Of a DNA stretch of 64,000 nucleotides, positions 16,939 to 25,570 are shown piece after piece; positions within the stretch are counted from its first letter, which is position 1, and each line of letters opens with the position of its first letter. The stretch comes from Paenibacillus sp. OK003 (lineage in GTDB: Bacteria > Bacillota > Bacilli > Paenibacillales > Paenibacillaceae), in NCBI RefSeq assembly GCF_900109515.1, contig NZ_FOBD01000023.1:1-64000 (forward strand), in the 5' to 3' direction. The notes below the pieces were generated by a model. The model was given only the letters and a program-made list of their open reading frames with translations. It was not told the DNA's origin and did no database searches. Made by a program: the position numbers and the translations under genes.

Positions 16939-17844
16939 TCAGGAAGGCCCCACAATGGCGGCGCGGACAAATCCGTCAGCCAGATCCAGTCTTCGCTGAG
17001 CTTCCACGGCGTCCACGCCTGCCATCAGCATGACGATTGCCGTTTTTACATGACCGTCTGCACCGGCAAAAGCCTGTTCAATGTCCGCTTCGTTCGCTCC
17101 GGTTGCCAGATGGATCATGCGTTTGGCCCGATGGACAAGTTTTTCATTCGAAGGGTTCAGATCGACCATGAAATTACGGTAAACCTTGCCCAGACGAATC
17201 ATAGCAGTAGTGGTGAGCATGTTCAGAATCATTTTCTGGGCGCTGCCGGCCTTCATACGTGTTGAACCCATGACAACCTCTGGGCCGACAACAGCCTCGA
17301 TGCTCACATCAGCCAAAAGGGTCATCGGCGTACCTGCGTTGTTACTCAGGCTGATCACCGTAGCTCCGATCTCTTTGGCGTGTCTCATCGCACCCAGCAC
17401 ATACGGCGTCCGGCCACTGGCTGCAATGCCAACCACGACATCGTTTTCGTCTATTCCATGTTCATCAAGGTCTGCGGCTCCCAATTCCTCGCTATCCTCA
17501 GCACCTTCAACCGGGTCCTTCACTGCCCTGAATCCTCCTGCAATAATACCCTGCACCATGGAGGGAGGGGTTCCGTAAGTAGGAGGGCATTCCGAAGCGT
17601 CAAGTATTCCCAATCGTCCACTGGTACCTGCACCTACATAAAATAGCCTGCCGCCAGATTGAAAGGCCTCCAAGATCAGGTCCGCCGCTTGGGCAATGAC
17701 CGGAATCAGGGGCTGAATGAGCTCCGCAATCCGTTGATCTTCCTTATTAATTAGCTCCATAATTTCTGCCGAAGGCAATTCATCTATATGATCCGTTAGT
17801 GGATTGGGTTGTTCCGTTAGTAGTGAGTTCAGCATGTGATTCAT
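16939..17844 (-). CDS. murQ: N-acetylmuramic acid 6-phosphate etherase
   Basis: A 301-residue SIS-domain lyase that removes the D-lactyl ether from MurNAc-6-P to give GlcNAc-6-P and D-lactate in the cytoplasm. Motifs: GAGTSGRLGILDASECPPTYG region near residues 70-90 with the catalytic Glu in ECPPTYG, GIAASGRTPYV, and a C-terminal segment TGANEADIEQAF typical of MurQ. Length is normal for the family. It starts with ATG after AAGGAGG and lies 22 bp downstream of the MurK-like kinase gene, forming a two-gene minus-strand operon. It is the point where the AnmK and MurK branches converge. Confidence 0.95.
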   Translation of the reverse strand: MNHMLNSLLTEQPNPLTDHIDELPSAEIMELINKEDQRIAELIQPLIPVIAQAADLILEAFQSGGRLFYVGAGTSGRLGILDASECPPTYGTPPSMVQGIIAGGFRAVKDPVEGAEDSEELGAADLDEHGIDENDVVVGIAASGRTPYVLGAMRHAKEIGATVISLSNNAGTPMTLLADVSIEAVVGPEVVMGSTRMKAGSAQKMILNMLTTTAMIRLGKVYRNFMVDLNPSNEKLVHRAKRMIHLATGANEADIEQAFAGADGHVKTAIVMLMAGVDAVEAQRRLDLADGFVRAAIVGPS

Positions 17845-17866
17845 CCGTGTGGCCTCCTTCTCTCTT

Positions 17867-18829
17867 TTAAAGTGATTCGTTCAGGGAACAACGTTTTCTT
17901 GCGAGTTGTGCTGCACCAATCGCTGGAGCAGGGGCATCTTCACGATATACAAAGTCCAACTCTTCATAATATCCCGATAACTTCTGGATAAATGTAGTTC
18001 GGAAAAGCGCAGCGTATCGAAACAATGATCCGGACAGGACAACCTGAGTGGATGCAAATTCGGGATGACGGGCAATCAGCGCCTTGGCGGTATCCGCCAA
18101 TTGTGCGGCCTCATCGATGATCAGTGCCCGCGCGGCCTCATCCCCGGATTCAGCTGCTTCTATAGCAAGGCGGGCGATGGATGCGGTCTCGGTTTTACCC
18201 CAGTCTGTCTGGTACACCCGTGTCTTTAGCTCCGAGATATCCTGAAGTTTTAGTTGCTTTAGAAGAAGCGGGGTTAAAAGGGTGGGAGGGAGAACACCGT
18301 CATAGCTCTGCATCACCACTTGGAGTGCACGCTGCCCAATACGATAGCCGCTCCCCTCATCTCCGAGCAGATGACCCCAGCCTCCTGCACGGTATTGCTC
18401 TCCTTTCAGCGTAAACCCGTACACGATGGACCCTGTTCCAGAGATGCACAATACACCGTGAGTATGTCCGAGAGTGGCCATCAGAGCAATCTCTCCTTCG
18501 GATACAACCCAGACTGGACAGCCCTCTGATCCCCGTCGATTGCGGCTCTTCATATAGTTATTTACTGTGTCGGCTATAAGTTGCCGTTCTTGGATCGTAT
18601 CTACACCTGACATGCCGAGGCATATACCTTCACAATTTGTCGATAAATCACTTTTTAGATTAAATAGCTGTTCCAGCACTCGTTGCAGTTCGGAAAGGGC
18701 CTGTTCCAGTGGTACGCTGTGAGGATTCGTGGGACCGCCGCTGAGCCGGGCGAGAATTTCGCCAGATTCAGAAATGATTGCTGCATCAGTATTGGTACCG
18801 CCTCCATCTACGCCTACATATACTCGCAA
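17867..18829 (-). CDS. BadF/BadG-type amino-sugar kinase (MurK/NagK-like)
   Basis: A 320-residue ASKHA-fold kinase: phosphate-1 loop GVDGGGTNTDAAI at residues 5-17, then GMSGVD, phosphate-2 SGTGSIVYG, GDEGSGYRIG and an adenosine motif near VVLSGSLF. Relatives include GlcNAc kinase and the Clostridium MurK that phosphorylates both MurNAc and GlcNAc at C6. Since the neighbouring importer is an ABC system rather than a phosphotransferase, sugars arrive unphosphorylated and need such a kinase before MurQ. The start is TTG with GAGGTGAG upstream. It is the first gene of the kinase-murQ operon and divergent from the importer genes. Confidence 0.88.
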   Translation of the reverse strand: MRVYVGVDGGGTNTDAAIISESGEILARLSGGPTNPHSVPLEQALSELQRVLEQLFNLKSDLSTNCEGICLGMSGVDTIQERQLIADTVNNYMKSRNRRGSEGCPVWVVSEGEIALMATLGHTHGVLCISGTGSIVYGFTLKGEQYRAGGWGHLLGDEGSGYRIGQRALQVVMQSYDGVLPPTLLTPLLLKQLKLQDISELKTRVYQTDWGKTETASIARLAIEAAESGDEAARALIIDEAAQLADTAKALIARHPEFASTQVVLSGSLFRYAALFRTTFIQKLSGYYEELDFVYREDAPAPAIGAAQLARKRCSLNESL

Positions 18830-18896
18830 AGTGGCTCACCTCGTTTGCTTGAGTTTTCTTTTCACATAGTATAGAGGCATAAAATGAAAAAGTAAA

Positions 18897-18960
18897 ATTA
18901 AATTTTATAATAAAAAATAATGTTGAATTTTTATTTCATAGCTCATATAATGAACTCAAT
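18897..18960. promoter_or_regulatory. AT-rich candidate operator between kinase and importer operons
   Basis: ATTAAATTTTATAATAAA (18897-18914) resembles the element upstream of anmK, and a related GAATTTTTATTTCATA follows at about 18945. Both lie in the divergent promoter region. Proposed target of the RpiR-type regulator; weak because of base composition. Confidence 0.3.
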
Positions 18961-18987
18961 CTACAATTTTGGAAGGAATTAATACTG

Positions 18988-19012
18988 TTAATGTCAACTA
19001 AGTTGACGTTAA
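18988..19012. promoter_or_regulatory. 25-bp palindrome, candidate operator of the importer operon
   Basis: The core GTCAACTAAGTTGAC is a perfect 7-1-7 inverted repeat, flanked on both sides by TTAA with one mismatch pair between. It lies about 180 bp before the binding-protein start in the divergent region. No other copy was found by eye in the window. Confidence 0.55.
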
Positions 19013-19190
19013 TATTGCATTTAAGAGATTAATCCTGCGTACGTTCAGGTCTAATCCATAAGGGAGGTGCATTTTCCTTACTGCCACGCTCAATAATCTG
19101 TTAAGTCGTTTAAGGATGGATGATTTCAAAAGGGGTAGCATGGTTAGGCAATGCAATTATCGGGAGACGACACGCGAAGGAGATGAAGGG

Positions 19191-20543
19191 ATGAAAAAGA
19201 AGGGTCTGGTATGGGCAATGTTGTTGATGATGGTCTGGGTTACTGCCTGCGGGAATAGCGGGGGTGATGCTTCAGATGATCCCAATGCGGAAGATACGGT
19301 GACCGTATGGACTTATCCAGTACATGGGACATATGAAGATGAACTGAAGGATCTGATCGTTGATTTCAATAAAGAACACCCGAACATTACCGTGAAGACG
19401 GAAATGCTCTCCTGGGCGGAAGGGCCCAAAAAATTCGATGTCGCTTTGAACGCGGGCAACCCGCCGGATCTTTACTTTCATAGTGTAGACGGCACATATG
19501 TGAATACGGGATTGGCACTTGAGCTGGACAGCTACCTGACACCTGAGATCAAGGATGACTATCTGCCAGGTACGCTTGAATTAGGCCAGATCCAAGGGAA
19601 ACAGTACGGAATGCCGTTGTATCAATTCCAATGGGCATGGGGTGGCAACAAACGCATTCTCGAGGAATCGGGTATTGACTGGAAATCCATTCAGCAAAAT
19701 GGCTGGACTTGGTCCGAATTCAACGCTGCCGCAGCCAAGCTGACCAAAACGCTGGATAGCGGGGCTAAACAATATGCACTGGTTACCGACGGAACCTCGC
19801 TTGATTTCATTGAAATGTTGTCCCGAAACAACGGCATGATTGACGTTCTCGATAAAGCTGGCACATTCCAATGGAATGATGGCCGCATTCTGGATACTCT
19901 CTCTTTTATCAAAAATCTGATGGATCAAGGTTATATGCCGAAGGAAACGGCTGCTCTTGCTCCAGCAAAACGGACGGATATGTTCTACGCGGGTGAAACG
20001 GCGATCATCTCTAAAGCGATTCCTTATTATGATGTGATGATCCAGAACCGCAACAAGGATATTGATGACGGCAAGGTACAAGGGGAGAAAATTGATTTTG
20101 TCCTGCTGCCTGTACCGCATAATGATGATCAACCTGCGGCAACAACGATGGGTGGCGAAGGGTATGTAGCCTTCAAACAGAAGAAGGACAAAGGTGAACA
20201 GCATGCCAAAAATACGTTGCTGGTTATGGAGGCACTCAGTGGTGCCAAAGCAGGGAACTCGGCCAATGAACTGGCGCTTCCATTCGTAAGACAATCCCAG
20301 GTGGATCTGTTTAAAGGAAAAGAACTTGGTCAACCGGATAATCTGGCTGCTGCAAAAGTCATGGCAGAGAATATAGCTATGCCGGTTGTATTGGAACTGG
20401 ATATCGACAAAGCATCACAGCAAAAACAATTCAAGGAACAAGTTGTGAAGCCTAACATTCAGGCGCTGTTCTCGGGTGAGAAGACACCGGAGCAGATCGC
20501 AGAAGACTTCAAGAACAAAGGCCAGCAGATGTTTGGACAATAA
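19191..20543 (+). CDS. Sugar ABC importer binding lipoprotein
   Basis: A 450-residue CUT1-family solute-binding protein with lipobox VTAC (Cys20), displayed on the membrane surface. The body shows DTVTVWTYPVHGTY, DFNKEHPNITVKTEML and a conserved GEGYVAFKQ segment, typical of oligosaccharide binders. An in-frame frame extends upstream to 19116, but the ATG at 19191 is preferred since AAGGAG precedes it and gives an intact lipoprotein signal. It heads a run of seven same-strand genes ending with NamZ and NagZ. The likely ligand is therefore a peptidoglycan-derived disaccharide or muropeptide, an inference from context. Confidence 0.9.
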   Translation: MKKKGLVWAMLLMMVWVTACGNSGGDASDDPNAEDTVTVWTYPVHGTYEDELKDLIVDFNKEHPNITVKTEMLSWAEGPKKFDVALNAGNPPDLYFHSVDGTYVNTGLALELDSYLTPEIKDDYLPGTLELGQIQGKQYGMPLYQFQWAWGGNKRILEESGIDWKSIQQNGWTWSEFNAAAAKLTKTLDSGAKQYALVTDGTSLDFIEMLSRNNGMIDVLDKAGTFQWNDGRILDTLSFIKNLMDQGYMPKETAALAPAKRTDMFYAGETAIISKAIPYYDVMIQNRNKDIDDGKVQGEKIDFVLLPVPHNDDQPAATTMGGEGYVAFKQKKDKGEQHAKNTLLVMEALSGAKAGNSANELALPFVRQSQVDLFKGKELGQPDNLAAAKVMAENIAMPVVLELDIDKASQQKQFKEQVVKPNIQALFSGEKTPEQIAEDFKNKGQQMFGQ

Positions 20544-20598
20544 CTCGGACCATACAACATAACGCAAAACCACACTGATTAGGAGAGGAGGATTCGCC

Positions 20599-21522
20599 AT
20601 GCAGACCGCCCTTGCGCCAAAACCGTCTGTGCCCCGGACTTCCCGGGTTGCCCGGTTTTGGCGAGACTACGGGTGGGCGTATTTGTTTATATTGGCGCCT
20701 GTCCTGCTGTTTCTCATTTTCACACTATATCCGGTTCTGACGGCTCTCGTGATGAGCTTCCAGAAATACAACATTATGAACTCGACGTGGGTTGGATTGG
20801 ATAACTACGAGCGCTTGGTGAAGGATGAGACGTTCTGGAAGTCGATTAAAAATACACTCATCTTTACTGTAGGTACGGTACCGGTCAATATTCTCATTAC
20901 ATTTGTACTGTCCTATTTCATCTACCAGATGAAAAGCAAGTGGCAGACGTTCTTCAAAGCAACATTGTACCTGCCTGCGGTAGCATCCGGAGTAACCATC
21001 TCCATCGTATGGCTGGCGATCTTTGACCCGACAGATTCTGGACTGCTGAACCGCTTCCTCGGCCTGTTAGGCCTTGATCCGGTGATCTGGCTGGGCCAAT
21101 CGGGAACGGCACTCTTTTCACTCATTCTGATGAACTGGCTCGGATCGCACGGAGCGGGCATTATTCTGTATCTGGCAGCCATGGGCGGTATTCCAAAATC
21201 GCTGTACGAAGCGGCGGATATTGATCATGCCAGCGGCTGGACCCAGTTCAGCAAGATTACATGGCCGCTGCTCAAACCAACGACGTTGTATCTGCTCGTG
21301 ACAGGTGTGATCACGTCTTTTCAGGTGTTCATATCGGTATATCTGATGACACAGGGTGGACCGAACTTTGCGACAACAACGATTGCCTATCTGATCTACG
21401 AGACGGCATTCAAGTTCTATGAGTTCGGATTGGCTTCTGCACAGTCGTTCGTACTGGCGATTATCATTATTGTCATCTCCGTCATCCAGTTCAAATATTT
21501 CTCCAGCGATATTGAGTATTAG
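20599..21522 (+). CDS. Sugar ABC importer permease (UgpA/MalF type)
   Basis: A 307-residue inner-membrane permease with six predicted helices, starting with a cytoplasmic basic tail and a first helix near residues 27-50 (LFILAPVLLFLIFTLYPVL). The ATPase-docking EAA loop reads YEAADIDHASGWTQFSKITW. CUT1 permeases work as heterodimers; the partner is the next gene. The ribosome site AGGAGAGGAGG is strong. It is separated by 55 bp from the binding-protein gene and from the second permease gene, consistent with one transcript. Confidence 0.92.
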   Translation: MQTALAPKPSVPRTSRVARFWRDYGWAYLFILAPVLLFLIFTLYPVLTALVMSFQKYNIMNSTWVGLDNYERLVKDETFWKSIKNTLIFTVGTVPVNILITFVLSYFIYQMKSKWQTFFKATLYLPAVASGVTISIVWLAIFDPTDSGLLNRFLGLLGLDPVIWLGQSGTALFSLILMNWLGSHGAGIILYLAAMGGIPKSLYEAADIDHASGWTQFSKITWPLLKPTTLYLLVTGVITSFQVFISVYLMTQGGPNFATTTIAYLIYETAFKFYEFGLASAQSFVLAIIIIVISVIQFKYFSSDIEY

Positions 21523-21577
21523 AGGTAGTTCAAAACACGTACGATTAGAGCATGTTGCATTAAGCATCCGGGGGTGA

Positions 21578-22420
21578 ATGAAATTCATGAAATCAACACA
21601 GAAAAAGACACTGCTTGTCGTTGCATCCATTCTGCTGGTGGTCTGGGCACTGGTGACGGTCATTCCGATGTACTGGATGCTGGTCGGTTCGGTGCAGGAT
21701 AGTGCGATGTCGGCTTCCTTCAAACCGCAGATGATCCCGGAGCAGCTGTCGTTATCACCATATGAGCGCTTTTTTGCCAAAACGGATGCCTGGCGCTGGC
21801 TGTACAACTCGCTGCTCATCTCGGTCATTCTGACCGTGACGAATGTGTTCTTCGCCTCCCTGGCGGGATATGCGTTCGCCAAACTGAAATTCCCGGGAAG
21901 TCAGGCGGTATTCTGGACCTTGCTGGGCACGATGATGATTCCGGCACAGGTGACGCTGATTCCCTTGTATATTCTGATGGTCAACGTGTTTGACCTGGGG
22001 GATACGTATACGGCCATTATTCTGCCTGCTGCGGTCAGTGTGGGCAACATTTTCTTGATGAAACAGTTCATGTCAACGCTGCCCACATCGCTGATTCATG
22101 CGGCACGTATTGATGCATGCAGTGAGTTCGGCATCTTCTGGAAAGTGATTCTGCCGATGGCGAAGCCAGGGATCGCGGTGCTGGCGATTTTCACGTTTGT
22201 AGCTTCGTGGAATGAATTTTTCTGGCCATTCCTGATCACTAACTCCAACGAGATGCGCACCGTTCAGGTGGGGCTGGCCTCGTTCGTATTTGCCGAATCA
22301 ACGGACTTCGGCGCCATGATGGCAGGGGCAACGATTGGTGCGCTGCCGATGATCATTCTGTTTTTCTCGCTGCAACGTTATTTCCTACAGGGCATTACGA
22401 TCGGTGCGGTAAAAGGTTAA
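21578..22420 (+). CDS. Sugar ABC importer permease (UgpE/MalG type)
   Basis: A 280-residue permease with six helices and EAA loop IHAARIDACSEFGIFWKVIL. It forms the second half of the importer channel. GGGGGTGA precedes ATG 21578 closely; a second ATG three codons later (21587) would be equally good. The C-terminus ends LQRYFLQGITIGAVKG, the characteristic close of CUT1 MalG-like subunits. Confidence 0.92.
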   Translation: MKFMKSTQKKTLLVVASILLVVWALVTVIPMYWMLVGSVQDSAMSASFKPQMIPEQLSLSPYERFFAKTDAWRWLYNSLLISVILTVTNVFFASLAGYAFAKLKFPGSQAVFWTLLGTMMIPAQVTLIPLYILMVNVFDLGDTYTAIILPAAVSVGNIFLMKQFMSTLPTSLIHAARIDACSEFGIFWKVILPMAKPGIAVLAIFTFVASWNEFFWPFLITNSNEMRTVQVGLASFVFAESTDFGAMMAGATIGALPMIILFFSLQRYFLQGITIGAVKG

Positions 22421-22469
22421 GGTGAACTGTTAGTTCAGGACAAGCGACAACGTAAAGGGGGATCTACCT

Positions 22470-23579
22470 ATGGCACGCGTGGAGTTTCGCCAAGTGCGCA
22501 AAGAATTCAAAGACGATCATAAAGGAACGTTCACGGCTGTGGCCGGCTCGGACTTTGTTATAGAGGATAAGGAATTCGTGGTTTTTGTGGGTCCTTCAGG
22601 CTGTGGCAAAACGACGTCACTGCGGATGATTGCGGGACTGGAAAAGCAAACGAGCGGCGACATTGTCATTGGCGAACGGGTCGTGAATGATCTGCATCCG
22701 AAGGACCGCGATATTGCGATGGTATTTCAGGATTATGCTCTTTATCCGCATATGACGATACGTGAAAATCTGTCTTTTGGTCTGAAAAATCTCAAGAAAC
22801 CAAAATCCTATATTGATGAACAGGTGCAGAACGCTGCCGCCATTCTGGGGCTGGAGGCGATGCTGGAGCGCAAACCGCGCGAGCTGTCCGGTGGTCAGCG
22901 CCAGCGTGTGGCGGTAGGGCGTGCGATCGTCCGTGATCCGCAGGTGTTTCTGTTCGATGAGCCGCTATCCAATCTGGATGCGAAGCTGCGGGTACAGATG
23001 CGGGTGGAATTGGGCGAGCTGCATAAGCGGCTCGGTGCCACAATTGTATACGTCACGCATGATCAGGTGGAGGCCATGACACTTGGGGAGCGAATCGTGG
23101 TCATGAATCATGGAGATATCCAGCAGGTGGCTTCACCGAAAGAATTGTATGCGAGCCCACGTAATATGTTTGTTGCCGGATTTATCGGTTCCCCGGCGAT
23201 GAATTTCATTGATGCCCAGATTGAAGGCACGCAGGTTGTCGTAGACGGTGCATCATTCACCTTGCCAGAAGATGTACTCGCTCGTCTTCAGAGCCATCAA
23301 GGCAAGCCGGTAATTATGGGGCTGCGTCCAGAGCATATTTTTGGTGACGATGTCGCTCCGAATATCCCGACAGATCATATGCTGCAGGCGCGGGTTCAGG
23401 TAGTAGAGCATCTGGGCTCGGAGAATCTGGTGTATTTCCATTCGGGTGCCCGTACCGTTACGGCCAAGGTTCACCCGGAAACCCATGCTTATGTAGGCAT
23501 GGACAAAAATTTTGTACTGGACCTGCGTAAAGCGCATTTCTTTGACCCGGAGACGGAGCTGGCGATTGGACGAGAATAG
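22470..23579 (+). CDS. Sugar ABC importer ATPase (UgpC/MsmX type)
   Basis: A 369-residue ATPase with Walker A GPSGCGKTT, Q-loop MVFQDYALYPHMT, signature LSGGQRQR, Walker B VFLFDEP and TLYVTHDQ-type switch (YVTHDQVEAM). C-terminal TOBE/MalK regulatory domain from about residue 240, including MGLRPEHIFGDD. In B. subtilis a single shared MsmX serves several CUT1 importers; here a dedicated copy is encoded next to the permeases. Start ATG after AAAGGGGG. Confidence 0.93.
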   Translation: MARVEFRQVRKEFKDDHKGTFTAVAGSDFVIEDKEFVVFVGPSGCGKTTSLRMIAGLEKQTSGDIVIGERVVNDLHPKDRDIAMVFQDYALYPHMTIRENLSFGLKNLKKPKSYIDEQVQNAAAILGLEAMLERKPRELSGGQRQRVAVGRAIVRDPQVFLFDEPLSNLDAKLRVQMRVELGELHKRLGATIVYVTHDQVEAMTLGERIVVMNHGDIQQVASPKELYASPRNMFVAGFIGSPAMNFIDAQIEGTQVVVDGASFTLPEDVLARLQSHQGKPVIMGLRPEHIFGDDVAPNIPTDHMLQARVQVVEHLGSENLVYFHSGARTVTAKVHPETHAYVGMDKNFVLDLRKAHFFDPETELAIGRE

Positions 23580-23624
23580 CAACGAGCTGGATGAGGAAGG
23601 AACTGCAAGAAAGGGAGTGTGGAG

Positions 23625-24335
23625 ATGCGTAAGCTGAGTGAAGTGTTGGTCAAGTCGGGGGCGGAAATCTATCGGGATATTATTCCGGTGGCCCTGTACA
23701 GTGTTGTCAGCTCCATCGTGCTGGTGCCCATTCTGATGTTTGCTCCGCTGCCAATCGCGGTGCTGCTTTTGGCTGTGATTTATATGCCAATCCTGTTCGG
23801 TGTCAGTTATGCCGTGCATCACAGGCTGGAACGCAAGGAACGCCGCAATGGTCTTAAGGATATCTGGAACGGAACGATGAAGGGATTCATCCCGGGAGGG
23901 GCAGTAGGTGTGCTTTTCACCGTGCTTGGCTTCATTCTCTGGTCAACCTGGTGGTATTACGGGGGACAGGGCGGAATTACAGGTACAGCGGTGAGCATGT
24001 TCCAAACGTTCTTCGTCCTCATGGCGCTGATGTCGCAGTTCTATACCTGGCAGCTTGTTTTGCAAAAAAACATGGGCATCATTCAGGCGATGGGGGAAAG
24101 TGTGAAGCTATTCTTCCGTCATCCGGGGTACACGATGGGAGCCTGTTTTCAGGCGCTGTGTCTGACGGCTTTGCTAATGCTGACGGTTGTTGGCTTCGGA
24201 GCGTTGTTCGCGGGCATGTTTGCCATCTATCAGCATAAGGTCGCCCTTAATGTGCTTGAACCTGAAGAGGAACCTGTCACATCTGGCGGCAATGACCACC
24301 AACATACGGGGTGGATCAGCCCGGGGAATGTGTGA
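23625..24335 (+). CDS. Small polytopic membrane protein (DUF624-like)
   Basis: A 236-residue membrane protein with about five or six hydrophobic segments: residues about 20-60, 85-110, 125-150 and 175-205. Layout and the WNGTMKGFIPGG / VKLFFRHPGYTMG pattern resemble the YesL/DUF624 proteins found beside sugar ABC importers in Bacilli, although I cannot confirm family membership. ATG 23625 is preferred over an upstream in-frame GTG (23619) because of AAAGGGA spacing. Its stop overlaps the NamZ start (TGATG), which implies coupled translation. Function unknown; a transporter accessory or sensor is plausible. Confidence 0.75.
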   Translation: MRKLSEVLVKSGAEIYRDIIPVALYSVVSSIVLVPILMFAPLPIAVLLLAVIYMPILFGVSYAVHHRLERKERRNGLKDIWNGTMKGFIPGGAVGVLFTVLGFILWSTWWYYGGQGGITGTAVSMFQTFFVLMALMSQFYTWQLVLQKNMGIIQAMGESVKLFFRHPGYTMGACFQALCLTALLMLTVVGFGALFAGMFAIYQHKVALNVLEPEEEPVTSGGNDHQHTGWISPGNV

Positions 24336-25501
24336 TGGGTGTAAAAACTGGAGTTGATCTTTTGTCCAGCGGGTTATCCCACCCATGGTTAACGAATGCG
24401 CGTATTGGCCTGATGACAAACCCCACGGGAATTACGGCTGATTTTGTCTCTACGGTGGATGTGTGTGCCGGGTTGGCAGATGCCCAGCTTACTGCGCTTT
24501 ATGCGTGTGAGCACGGTCTGGATGGTGAGCTTCAGGCTGGTGTCCGATTCGGGGATACGGTGCACCCACGTCTGGGCATCCCTGTGTTCAGCCTTTATGG
24601 GGAACACAAGAAGCCTACATCTGCGATGCTGGCTGAGGTGGATACGGTGCTGTTTGATATCCAGGATGTGGGCGTTCGTTATTACACGTATGCATCCACT
24701 TTGTTCCACATGATGGAGGCCTGTGCCGAAGCAGACAAACGTCTGCTGGTGCTGGACCGCCCCAATCCGCTGGGCGGAGACGCGGTGGAAGGCGGCCTGC
24801 TGAGCGCGGGGTATGAATCACTCGTTGGCGCTTGGCGTGTTCCTGTCTGCACCGGACTGACGGTCGGTGAATTGGCTCTGTTGGTGAACAGTGAGATGGA
24901 CGTACCCTGCGAATTGGATGTCATTGCAATGGAAGGATGGCAGCGCTCCATGGAGTTTACGGATTGTGAGCTTCCCTGGATGCTCCCCTCTCCCAATATG
25001 CCCACGCTGGACAGTGTGCGGGTGTATGCGGGTACTTGCCTGTTCGAAGGCACCAATGTATCAGAGGGCAGGGGCACGACCCGCCCATTTGAGTGGATTG
25101 GGGCACCCTGGATTGAGGGTGAACGACTGGCGGAACGCTTTCGGGAACACAGACTGGAGGGTGTGCATGTGCATCCGGTGTACATGTCGCCAACCTTCTC
25201 CAAGCATGCAGGTGAGCTGTGCGGAGGTGTGAGAATTTTCGTGACAGACAGCAGTGCATTCCGGGCGGTAGATACAGGTCTGGTGCTTTTGCATGAACTG
25301 GCATCGCTCTATCCGGGGCAATTTCGCTGGTTGGAGCCACCACAGCCGGGTTCCCGTTATTTTATTGATCTGTTGACCGGAGGCAGGAAAGTCAGGGATA
25401 TCATTCATGACCGTGAAGAATTAGTACGCTTGATGGAAGCGTGGAATGCAGAGGCAGAGGAATGGAAGGAACGGCGGAAGCCGTTTTTGCTATACCCATA
25501 A
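24335..25501 (+). CDS. namZ: Exo-beta-N-acetylmuramidase (DUF1343)
   Basis: A 388-residue DUF1343 protein, the family of B. subtilis NamZ (YbbC), which releases MurNAc from the non-reducing end of MurNAc-GlcNAc. Conserved features: LMTNPTGI (residues about 26-33), CEHGLDGELQAG, DIQDVGVRYYTY, DRPNPLGG and LPSPNMPT. The start is the ATG at 24335, overlapping the previous stop; the frame extends slightly upstream without need. There is no signal peptide, whereas the B. subtilis enzyme is exported. Together with the adjacent importer this points to action inside the cell on imported saccharides. NagZ follows 69 bp later. Confidence 0.9.
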   Translation: MGVKTGVDLLSSGLSHPWLTNARIGLMTNPTGITADFVSTVDVCAGLADAQLTALYACEHGLDGELQAGVRFGDTVHPRLGIPVFSLYGEHKKPTSAMLAEVDTVLFDIQDVGVRYYTYASTLFHMMEACAEADKRLLVLDRPNPLGGDAVEGGLLSAGYESLVGAWRVPVCTGLTVGELALLVNSEMDVPCELDVIAMEGWQRSMEFTDCELPWMLPSPNMPTLDSVRVYAGTCLFEGTNVSEGRGTTRPFEWIGAPWIEGERLAERFREHRLEGVHVHPVYMSPTFSKHAGELCGGVRIFVTDSSAFRAVDTGLVLLHELASLYPGQFRWLEPPQPGSRYFIDLLTGGRKVRDIIHDREELVRLMEAWNAEAEEWKERRKPFLLYP

Positions 25502-25570
25502 AGAATGAAATTCATCAATAGAATGTTGCGTAATGTGCGGATGATGTTTGTCATGGGGAGGAGGCATGGA

